A stretch of DNA of 64,000 nt from Actinernus sp. WN-2022 (lineage: Eukaryota > Cnidaria > Anthozoa > Actiniaria > Actinernidae). The notes beneath the pieces were generated by a model. The model searched no databases, was not told the DNA's origin, and saw nothing but the letters and a program-made list of their open reading frames with translations. Position 1 is the stretch's first letter. Each line of letters opens with the position of its first letter. The DNA lies in assembly GCA_030867875.1 (NCBI GenBank), contig JAOWCC010000577.1:158526344-158590343 (forward strand), read 5' to 3'. The translations under genes and the position numbers were made by a program. Of this stretch, positions 34,401 through 46,300 are shown piece by piece.

Positions 34401-37400
34401 TTCCATTCCTTTTGCTATCTTTGTCACTTGCATGGACTTGCAGTAATCGATCTCCAGTCGTAAAGTTCTCGTAAACCGCGACTTGATAGTACTTTCGGGT
34501 AAACTCCGGTGAATTATCGTTTTCATCGAGCACGCTGATAAGCACCTTGGCGAGTCGCGACGAATTTAATGGAGGCTCCCCAAGATCTGACACAAAAATG
34601 CTAAGGTTATACTGAGTAAGTTTTTCATAGTCCAGTTCTTTCGTTGTCATAATCTCTCCAGTACGGTTGTTAATTCTGAACGTATCATTCACACTCCCGT
34701 CGTAAATTGCGAACTCTAGAATTGCATTAGTACCAGAGTCTAAGTCGTAGGCTCTCACGATGGCTACGGTTGTTTCCTTGGAGATACTCTCTGATATACT
34801 CTTGACGTAAATACCAGGAGAGAAGAATGGGCTGTTATCGTTAACGTCCGTAACTTGTACAATGATTCTTGTCTGCGCTTTTCTCACTGGGTCTCCTTGA
34901 TCCTGTGCCTCAATAGAAAAGGAGTAGCTAGATTGTCTTTCAAAATCAAATTCTTCAGCACTACTTATAACGCCTGTTTCATTGTCGATGTTGAAGTGCT
35001 GTTCGGATGGATTTTTCAGGAGGGAGTAGGTGAGAAAGCCATTGGCACTACTGTCTCTATCAAAGGCAAAGACTTGAAGAATGCTATGGCCGATGTTAAA
35101 ATTCTCAGATACGACTGCTGTGTAAATGGTCTGGTTAAAACGAGGTGCATTATCATTAGAATCGAAAATATTTATAATAACAGAAGCTGGAAGAGAAGAT
35201 AGCAGAATAGGAACTCCTGAATCTCCGACTTCGATGGTTAGGTTAAAGAATCTTCTCTGTTCGTGATCAAGTGACATTACTGGCCGGACTTCACCCTTGT
35301 CATTAATACTGAAGATATTACCATCATTACCAGATACAATACGATACTTAAGGTTAGCGTTCGACGTCGAGTCATTGTCGTACGCGCTGACACGAACGAC
35401 AGGGAAGCCAGGTAGGACATTTTCATCAATTGTAATGTTATAGTTATGTGGGCTGAACACTGGGCGGTTGTCATTCACGTCTAGAATCTGTATATGCACT
35501 AATGTTGAGCCAATATATGGCATTCCTCCATTATCGGCCGCTGAAACGCTAAAGCGAAAGCTGCGTCTTGCTTCGTAATCTAGCGGTGCTGCGATGCGCA
35601 GACCTCCAGTTTTGTTGTCGAGGTGGAAGAATGATGTAACATCTGGATCATCTATCTGATAAGTGAGAACCTGATTTTGTGAGGAATCTCTGTCACTTGC
35701 AGTCAAATTCAAAACAGTGGTCCCAACAGAGGTATTTTCCAGTAAACTAACCGCATACAATGACTGATTAAAAACTGGGCGATTGTCATTTTCGTCATGC
35801 AGGCGAATTAGTACCAACGCCGGCGTTACTGCCATCAGCGGTGGTAATCCACGGTCATGCGCAGTAATAGTAAGATTTTGAGTTCTTGACTTTTCAAAGT
35901 CGAGCCTTCGCACAAGATAGATATCACCCAGAGCACTTATGGAGAAAACACCTCCATCATCACCACCGGATATGGAGTACCTCAGTACTGCATTGATCGT
36001 ACTGTCATTGTCATGCGCGGTTACCATGGCAACGATTGTCCCTGGCAGCATTGCCTCGGTAACGACCACGTGATAAGTACTCGGAGCGAAATAGGGATGA
36101 TTGTCGTTGACATCTGTGACGTAGATATAAACTGCGCAGCTTGCTGTCTTTGGCTGTTGCCCAGAATCTGACGCCATGACTCTAAATGCAAAGAATGACC
36201 TTTCCTCGAAGTTAAGTTCCCTTACTAAATACACTTCTCCGCTGGACTGATTGACAGAAAAGTGTTTCACTAATGAATAATTTACTTGGTAGCTAAGATG
36301 TTTATTATTGCCGCTATCTCTGTCAGAGGCTCTTACCCTCAGGAGTGGGCTACCGACGGATGTGTTTTCGGGAAATGAAACCGAGTACTGACTGACATCG
36401 AAAATTGGCTCATTGTCGTTGACGTCATAAACATTTATCACGACTGTTGCGTTTGGGTTTGAGGAAAGAGAAGGGATCCCTTGATCCCTCGCACTAACTG
36501 TCAGGTTGTATTTACTGGTTTTCTCATAGTCAAAGCTGTCGTAAAGAATAATAGTACCCGTTTTATCAACTCTAAAAGTCGAGTCAACATTTCCTGTCGT
36601 AATTGTAAAATTCAATAAGGCGTTCCTCGAGGTGTCATTGTCACGAGATATAAGTTTTATAACAGGCGTTCCTCGTAAAGTGGCTTCGGAAACTGTGACG
36701 TCATAAAAGCTTGGGATGAACTCTGGAGAGTTGTCATTTACATCAATAACCTCAATGCGCATGACAGTGACATCACTAAGTGATGGCGTTCCAAGGTCCG
36801 ATACGCTCACAATGAATTCATATTGCCACTGCCTCTCGTAATCAAGACTAGTGACTGTTTTGAGAAATCCAGTCGTTGTGTTTATCTTAAAAACCACTTG
36901 TGTATGGCCAGGTGGCAGAGAGTACACAAGTTTACTATTCATGCCACTGTCCGCATCTGTTGCCCGAACTCTTAAGAATTCGCTTCCAATCGATATGTTC
37001 TCGTATACTTGTATGAAATACGACGGCGAGTCGAATTTAGGCGCGTTATCGTTCTCATCTGTGATTGTCACTGTCACTCGCGCATGCTCAATCGATTGTA
37101 AGTGCGGGGTTCCTCTATCTTTTACTTGGACCGACAAATTGTATGAATTCTGTGATTCATAATCAATCGATTTATTCGTGATCAAGAATCCGTTGTGGTT
37201 GATGGCAAAGGTGTCGTTCTCATTACCGCTGATCAGTTCATATCTCAGCTGTGCATTCAGACCCGTATCGTTATCAAACGCTCTTAGCTGAATAACAGTT
37301 CTTCCAACACCCGTATTTTCAGATATTGTACGACGGTAGTGTACCGGAATGAAAACAGGTCGGTTATCGTTTATATCAGTGACGATAATACGGATAGAAG

Positions 37401-40400
37401 TTGTCCCGGATTTCTGCACCCATCCTAAGTCCGTTGCCTTGATTGTGAAAGCATACTCCTTCTGTTCCTCGTAATCAAGCTTTTCCCTTAAAATTATCTC
37501 CCCATTCGTAGCATTAACAGTAAATTTCACTCCAGCCGCGGTATGCTGGGCTTCTATCCCATAAGAAACTTGTCCGTTTTCTCCGCTATCTAAATCATGA
37601 GCCTGAACTCGTAATAAAACTTGACCAGCGGGTGTATTTTCCGCCACGACGGTGCTATATAATCCTTCGGCAAACATCGGCTCGTTATCATTGTCATCAT
37701 GAACAGTGACACTAATATATGCCGGTTCAGTAGAATTCAGAGATGGAATCCCCGAGTCAGTTGCCACAACAGTGACGTTGTATTGCTCGACTCTTTCGAA
37801 GTTTAACATTCGAGCAGTGTACAGTTCTCCTTGGTCTGATACACGAAATGTGTTGTTCGTGTTACCAGAGGTTATTTGTAGAGTTATTCTTGCGTTGTTG
37901 GCTGTGTCGTTATCCTTTGCGTATAGACGTAGAACCGTTGTCCCTATCTGTGTGTGTTCGCTGACCGTTACCTGGTAGTATCGCGGCTCAAACACCGGCG
38001 CGTTATCGTTCATGTCAAGAACTGTTATCTCCACGCGGCAATAGGCTTCACGTGGAACCTTCCCATGGTCCCTTGCGATGACAGTAAAGGAATAGACCTG
38101 TGTTTAGAAAAATAAGATGAAAGATTTTGAATAAAAAATCTGCATGTCCAAACATGGTGAGAACATGCGTGGTTGTTTATTATTTTTCTATGCTTGAGTG
38201 CAGGTATGAAAAAAATGCATGTAGTTAAATAGCAGAAACGTATTAGCTTTGATAGTTTGTTAATATAATTTGCGTTGGGAAACATATTCTAAAGAAAAAA
38301 TATTATTACTGCATTAAAATATAAAGATTAAACAATGAGTTGGCGAAGGCGTGTTCTTTCTCCAGTATATGATTTCAAGTTTTACTGCATGCAATATATT
38401 ACTAACTAAAACTTTCAAAACCATCAGCTAGCTACACCTGTGCTTGTGTGACCTTTTGTTCGAGTTTGTATCTTTTATAAACGCAAAGATGAGATTTTAT
38501 AGGATGACATACCTTATTGATTGAGTAGAGTCTTTAAGTGAGTTACTTTTCTTCGAGTGAGTGTCGTAAAATCAAACCAAAGTAATTACAGAGCCAATCA
38601 CAGGAGCAAGTGAAAACACAATGAGCCAATCAGGAGCAAGTATAAACACAATGAGCCAATCACGAACTGAAGTAATTCATGATTGGCCTTACTTGAACCG
38701 GTCATGAGGAAAAGTAAACGCAATCGTGGATAACTCTTGCTAAAACGAAAATCGATTGCGTGATGGACCAAAACAATGTTTGGTTTTAGTTTAGAAGTTG
38801 ATTGGCATTTTTCCCAGCCAATAGAGAAGCTAAGCAAGCGTAAAACCAAAGTAATTACTCGTTACTTTCGACACTCAATCGAACTGTTCTATAAGAGTGA
38901 CGAGTTCCATGACATACCTGTATCTCCTCATAATCAAGTTCTTGGCTCGTATAGATGATCCCGCCAGTTTCGTTCATGGCAAACTTTTGCCTGGACTTCA
39001 TATCACTAAAGGCAGCCATGTGATAAGACAAATGAGCATTGAGGAAGGAATCCTTATCAGATGCATGTACCGTCAACACCGATGTACCAACGGAAATGTT
39101 CTCTTGCACAGAAGCACTATAAATCCAAGAGTCAAACACTGGATTGTTGTCATTCATATCCATCATGAAGATATTAACAGTAGCTGGAGAAGACGACGAC
39201 AGTGCAGGCGCTCCTTCATCCGTTACGTTTATCACAAGAGTAAGTAGAGTGCTAAGCTCGTAATCAAGCTCTTTGACAACGGTCAAAACTCCTCGGTTCG
39301 CGTCCAAGAAGAAGGTGCCATTGATGTTACCGGAAGAGAAGGCATACCGTAGCTTGGCATTGCTCGTGCTATCGTTATCAATGGCATGTACAGTTAAAAG
39401 ATCAGTACCAAGAGGTGTAGACTCTGAAATACTTACATTGTACTCAGAATATTCGAAGGCAGGTTGATTGTCATTGACATCATCAATGTTGATTATCACA
39501 CGCGATGATCCTGTCCTTGGCGGATCACCCATGTCTGATGCACCAACTTGAAAAACATATCGTTTCTTCAGTTCAAAATCCACGCTGTTATTTGTGTATA
39601 CGATACCAGTTGAGGAATTCATCATAAAATCAACTAATGGATCGTCCAGGATCTTATAGATCAAGTCTTTATTTGAGCTTGCTACGTCGCGGTCCGACGC
39701 TCTCACGGCAATCACTGATGTACCTGTGGCTATATTTTCCAGAATCCGCGTTTCATACAAAGAGAGTTCGAATATTGGAGTATTATCATTAAGGTCCTGA
39801 ATACGAATGATAGCTTCGGTATTGATTCCAGATTGCAGGCTTGGCATTCCCTTGTCACGAACCTTGATTGTTAAGTTGTAAGTCGCATTACGCTCGCTGT
39901 CTAAACGTGTTGCCAGTACAATGACGCCATTGTTATTAATCATAAAATGACCTTGGGGATCCCCATTTGAAATCGAGAACACAAGAGCGGCGTTAGATCC
40001 AAGGTCAAGATCAGTAGCTGTCACCTTGAGGATCGTGGTCCCGACGAGCGTTGCTTCTGACACCATTATGTCATATTTCAAAGGAGAGAAGACAGGTCTG
40101 TGTTCATTAACATCTAAGATTTGGACGGTGACTTCTGTATAGACGGAGTATCGTGGATCCCTAGCAGCCACAAAGAGGGAGTATGCATCACGTTCCTCGC
40201 GATCAACAGCTCTGATTAGTATGACTTCTCCTATTGGAATAAAAAAATGATGATATGTTAGTCATTGGATTAATCCAAAGAGTTCGATCTGCGCCAAGAG
40301 ATGACGAGAAAATGCACAAATTTACATATCATCTTATGCAAAATGGGTTAAAGGGTAGTTATCTATTGTCGGATTTGAGGTTTATTAGTCGTCTAGTATA

Positions 40401-43293
40401 ATTGACCGAGATTAATTCAAGGACGTGGTGGTACTGGAAAGGAGGGTAGGCTGTGGGTAACAATTCCCTTCTCTTCAGGAATAGCACAACAGGTTCTTTA
40501 ACGGCCCCCATTTATGAAGAACTGAGAAGTGTTGGGAGAGAAGGCCAACGGCTTTTACGTATACGTCCCTGTCAGCTGCGGCAGGGATTCGAACCCCGAC
40601 CTCCCGTATTCATGACCGGCGCTCTACCAGCTGACCTATTCGGTCGTGCGGTATCAAAATACACTGATCAATGTAACGAAAGACAAAAAATTGTAATTAT
40701 TCTGTACTTGAGAAGAAAAACAGAGAGAAAATAGAGGAACGACGTTGAACAAATGAACATTATTAGTTTGGCTTGTTAAATAACCAGAAGTATAGAAGAG
40801 CGCGGACGTTCACATATGTACCAAGAGTACGGCTAACATGGGGGCTTGTCATCTTCAACTGTTCATTTCGTTTTACGGTTGAATCTCCCCAGAAGACCGT
40901 ATCTTCTCATGAAATTGAAGACCGTGATTTTTGGTTTCTTTGAGAGATTGAACCCACGACCTCAACTCTATCAACTGATCTCACCAGGCGGCGGCTATAT
41001 AAGAGATAATAAGAGAGGACATATTTACAACCACCACCAATTTTCTCGCAATCTGATTGGCTAATTTTCATTATCAATAAGTGGACAGGCAAGCACATAG
41101 CTGACGTCATTCGTCACACTGTGCGCCTTTCGAAGTTTGTGAATAGTCCAATCCGTAGTTCTTGACCGCCATTTTGAAAGTTAACCAAGCCTTCGGTTAC
41201 ATCGAGGTTTGAGTTGGGACAGCTTAGTTAGAGGCTTGCTATCTAGTTAGCATGATAATCAATACAATACAATACTTTATTCACACTTCGCAGTTATTTA
41301 CAACGTTAACAGGAAAATTATATTTAGAGTTTAGGAAAAGTGGTAGGAAAAAAAGTTGTAAATAGGCTAAATATATAATAGAGGAAATGTCTAGCATCTA
41401 AATTAACCGTGAGGTTTTCGAGTTAGACACTAATCAAAATCTATCCATACTCATAGAAAGAGAGTTTGTATCAGTGCAGTGTCAACTCCATCCTCCATGG
41501 CTTGTATCTAGTTAGCATGATAATCACAATCTATCCATACTCATAGAAAGAGGGTTTGCATCAGTGCAGGGTCAACTCCATCCTCCATGGCTTGTATCTA
41601 GTTAGCATGATAATCATAATCTATCCATATTCATAGATAGAGGGTTTGTATCAGTGCAGGGTCAACTCCATCCTCCATGGCTTGTATCTAGTTAGCATGA
41701 TAATCATAATCTATCCATATTCATAGAAAGAGGGTTTATATCAGTGCAGGGTTAACTCCATCCTCCATGGCTTGTATCTAGTTAGCATGATAATCAAAAT
41801 ATATTAGTATTCATAGAAAGAGGGTTTGTATCAGTGCAGGGTCAGCTTCAACCTCCATGGCTTGTATGAGTTAGCATGATAATCACAATATATTAGTATT
41901 CATAGAAGAGAATTTGTCGGTATCAGTGCAGGGTCAACTCCAGCCTCCATGCGAGGCTAAGGCTTGGTTACCTTTCAATAGCTATGAATTAAATTTTTCA
42001 TCTAATCCAAAAACCAAGAAAATTAGCTAGGATTTATCAAGGATTTCATAATTGGGAAAAGGTGATGGTGAATCAAACTTCCTTGTATGGTACCATTTGT
42101 CAAAATTGTTAATCGTAATAACAAAAGTGAATCGTAATAACAAAAGAGTACATTAAATGTATTATTTTATTACGATTCACTGCGCAATTTTGTCGGTGAG
42201 CCTCGCATTGAATCGTTTGTGAAGCATATATCGAAAGTGGTCTATTCAGTGAACAAAATCATCGGAAAAATTCCCATTGGCTGAAATCGTGTTACGATTT
42301 TCTTGGCTGGGCCCCGCACCACCTAGCTAATCGCGCCTATACGGCGCGAGGTTCGCCTTACGCCGCACTTTCACGGCCCCCTCTTTCTTCATTTCCTGGA
42401 TCCGCCCCTGCTCCCCCCTAACCCCCACGCAGACTATAATAGGACAGACACATAGAAAACTAAGGCCATCACAATAAAATCGTTCATTTTTAATTTACCA
42501 TCGCCCGACCGACCCACCTTTTTTAAAGCCAAAAAAAAAATAGAGGTTTAAGACCGACCCAATTTTTCGGAAAAAGTAAAACAAAAAAAGATTGAAGAAT
42601 ATTTTGTTTAAACTACGCCTCTTTTCCGAGCTCTCTACGTTTTAGTTTATTTCCTTTTCTCGTGTAAATTGTCAATTCACACGAGGAATACAAGTCTTCA
42701 AGGTGACTTGGTTCCAGATCCCCTATGGTTTTTTCCCCGACCGACCCACCATGACGGACCAGAGGGCGATGGTACACGAAACATTTTATTGGGATAGCCT
42801 GACTTCAATGTGTTCATTTTCTCACCTGTAATATTACTAACGTCAAATGTTCCTATTCCTGAGCCCGCGAGAAGATGATAAGTGACACCAGCGTTGCTTC
42901 CTTCATCTTCATCAGTAGCCTTGATCCTCAGTACCACCGTGCCAACTGTACTGTTCTCTAGCACACTTATATTATACATCTTATTCTCGAATATCGGCGC
43001 ATTGTCGTTTTGATCTACGACTGTAATGTTGACAGAGGCTGTAGTGATCAGCGCATGCTCGTCCACGTTGACGGCTTCGATAACGAGTCGGTAGAATGTT
43101 TCATTTTCTCGATCCAGGCCCCGCGTGGTGGATATACTAACGTAACGATTGGTAGCGTTTGTACTGAGAACGAATGCCTCACCCTCGTTACCTACAAATG
43201 ATATCATTCCAATATTTATTAAGATTTAAATTCAATAAAATATTTCATCTTTTGGATATTAAATTATTTTTGTTTCACCAATCTTCTAAGCTT

Positions 43294-43331
<38 letters not shown>

Positions 43332-46300
43332 AGCTCTTCTAGCTGATCACAAGGATCTACTAATCGGGGATACTTAATAAAAGGTAAAAAAGGTAAAGGT
43401 ATTCATTTATACAGCGCAAATTCTATATGAATATATTCAAATGCGCTTCACAAAGATATATTTTGTGATACAGACTGCTATTGTGGCGCTGCTTTTTCAT
43501 TCAAGTAATTCATTCAAGTAATTCAATTAAAACACAAACAGTAAATAATATATCCCAATCTGGTTGTAGACTTTGCACATTTTTCAAAACACAGAGAGAT
43601 ATACTCTGGAGAGATACTGTCGATACTTTCCATGACGTCCACTACTTGTCGTTATCATGATCACACAATTAAGGCACTGCGCATGCGTATGTTGCTTGCG
43701 CCTATGCATGTGTCGCTAGTGTGAACAAGGCTTAACGAGCAAAGTAAACAACTAATTGCCGTACTTGGCTCTTGACGTTAAAAACTGACACTGAATGCAA
43801 TACTATCAGAAAGATACGAACCAACGATAATCGTGACGACCATGTTGGCATGTTCCCGCTCCTTGCTCTCAGCTCGAAGTGTGATATTGAGAACAAGCTC
43901 GTTGATTGGTCCATTCTCGATCACTGATGTGACGTAATGTTGAGACGAGAACTGTGGCTGGGGATCTGGAATGAAGAGGTATAGACCAATTGATTGTATA
44001 CAATAACCAGTGCGAAATGCGCCTTCTGATTGGAGTACAGATGTACAAAATCAATATTGTAGAAAACAAACATAGATGTCATTTTCCCGTGCTGGTCTGC
44101 CTTCTTAGAGATGCAGATGACGTCACGAGAGCATCACACCACTCGTCTGCGTCTCGTGTGTACTTCTTTGTTCTCGTCAGGTTGTGACGTCATCTGTGCA
44201 TCAATAAGAGCACAGACGCACAGCATAATGATCGACATCTATTTGCTAAATAACGTATCAATAATCTGATTTTCAAGCTTTGTCTAGGCGTCTTCTGTTC
44301 ATATAATGTCGTCTACATATCATTGTTTACATTCACTGTTTAATTTCGACACAATGTTCTTTGGTATATTTTAGGGAGTTTTAGGTATTAAACATCCCAT
44401 ATGCGCTTCCTTCAGTGTGGCATAAGAAACATTTTCTCCACTTACCGTAAACAACTAACTCGGCGACGTTGGAACTTGTTAAAATGGGATAAATCTCAGC
44501 CAAACACACATACTCCCCTGTATCGGATACATTGCCGTGGATGATTGAAAAATTGCTGGATGACGCATAGGGAATAATCTGAAGGTAATGACAATAAGAC
44601 AAGGTAGCAAATTACAAGCAATTTGTAAAATTCATAAAACCATAACGTAAAGACAAAATACAGCACAACTCGAATAGCATAACGAACTTCTGCAGTCTAT
44701 TAAAGCATAATTCCTATTTTAGAGCGGTTTTCAATCGAGCTAGTGTCGAAAAGTAATTGCTTTCGAATTTGATTGGTTAGTTATCCACGATTTACCTCGT
44801 GATCGGTTGAAGTAAAACCAATCGTGAATTACTTCAGTTCGTGATTGGTTCATTGATGTTTTTACTTGCTCCTGTTATTGGCTCTCTAGTTTTGGTTTTA
44901 CGACACTCTAGTAGTTGCGATTTTGTTTCAAAATGTTTGAAAAGAAATTGGTCAGTTAATTTTGGAAGCTTTTCAGTGGAACGAGCCAAAGCAGCGTTTC
45001 TCATTTACCGAAATAACCGGAATTTTGATGTCAAAGGCGAATAACCGTAGTCAGGTAAATTTGAGAAATCTACCTGATAGTCCTTCAGCCATTTAAATGT
45101 AGACGGGAATTCCCCAACCGCGTCACAAGACCACGTGACCGAGGTCCCAACTCTTGTTCTCAGTTTGGCGGGGTATATTTCCTTCGTAAGTGTTGGTCCA
45201 CCGCTTCTACACAGAGCTGGACTATCGTCCTCCTCTGGAAAGAACAGGGATATCACGATCCTGATCATGATCATGCGGTGACTTTTCTAACATGGAAATT
45301 GTATTGCGCATATCTTGCGTTTACGTTTCCAACATGAAAATTGCAATGCGCAAACAGATTCATTGATGCCATAAATATGCGTTGATGTTTCTAACATGAA
45401 AAGTGCAATGCGCATATCATGCGTTGATTTTTGTAACATGGCAATTGCAATGCGCATACTTTGCGTTGACTGTTCAGGTATGTAAATTGCAATGCGTAAA
45501 CACGTTCTTTGATGCCAGAAACAAGAAGAAAAGCTACCGTACCGTTGAGAACCACAGCAAAGGTACTCTCGGCCATCACGACGAAGCCTGCACTGGATGA
45601 ACTCCTGACAACAACCGTTAGGGTGTCCCATCTCTGTAACCGGACAAGAGAAAATGTATTCATGGTGTCGGTACCAAGGCCAGAAACTGCTTGTTTGCTG
45701 TACAGGCCATTTGCTGGTGAGAACACGCCTCTGATTGCCACCATCATCTCTAACGTGCTGTAACGTTGAACATAATCATCAAAAACTTGTATGTTTGATA
45801 TTTGGACTATTTAGATAAGTCATAAGTAGTAGCATTAACATTTCTTTATTTGAGTGTTGCGACTTGAGTGTTACGCTAATGAATGTGACGTCAATTGAGG
45901 CATCATTATTCGGAGACAAGGGGCAACAAATAGTAGAGGTGGGGGCGGGTGGTGCTCGGGTGGTGCTCGGGTGGTGCTCGGGTGGTGCTCGGGTGGTCGA
46001 TCGGTCGGACGGTCGAAGAGGAGGCATTTGTTCCCATCGCTCGCTATGTGTACCGCGCTCGGCCCGAGCAGGACCTCCCCTATAAATATATATGTTATAT
46101 TGGTAGTTTGTATCAGTGATTTTACCAAATATTTTAACTAAATCATTAGTATATTGGAAACCTCTAAAACTCATAGACGCAACACTCAAATCAAGAAATA
46201 TTCTACTTTTCAACTATTAACATGATGTACAATCGATTTATCATCACTTACCTTTCACTTGGATCCTTCGTAACAACGACTACATTTGCGGTTACGATGT

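Larger units (their letters stand above)
40231..42825 (-). other. Giant cadherin gene, intron 7 (SINEs and a 90-bp minisatellite)
   Basis: A 2.6 kb intron holding a tRNA-derived SINE (40420-40672), a degraded tRNA-like fragment (40935-41010), a retroelement tail (41262-41432) and a 90-bp tandem repeat (41433-41960). 42060-42825 is AT-rich with a small inverted repeat around 42112-42180 (AATCGTAATAACAAAAG / TTATTACGATTCAC). Confidence 0.7.

Noticed and set aside
29362..38034. Calling the open frame from the first ATG at 38034 a separate 2,890-aa cadherin
   Set aside because: The frame begins in the middle of a cadherin repeat. Upstream codons (VYSFTVIARDHG...) continue to an acceptor and join the neighbouring exon in phase. 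The last 13 codons lie beyond the donor at 29400.
40590..40665. Functional tRNA gene on the minus strand
   Set aside because: A and B boxes are good, but the acceptor stem does not pair and the sequence runs into a SINE body shared with another locus.
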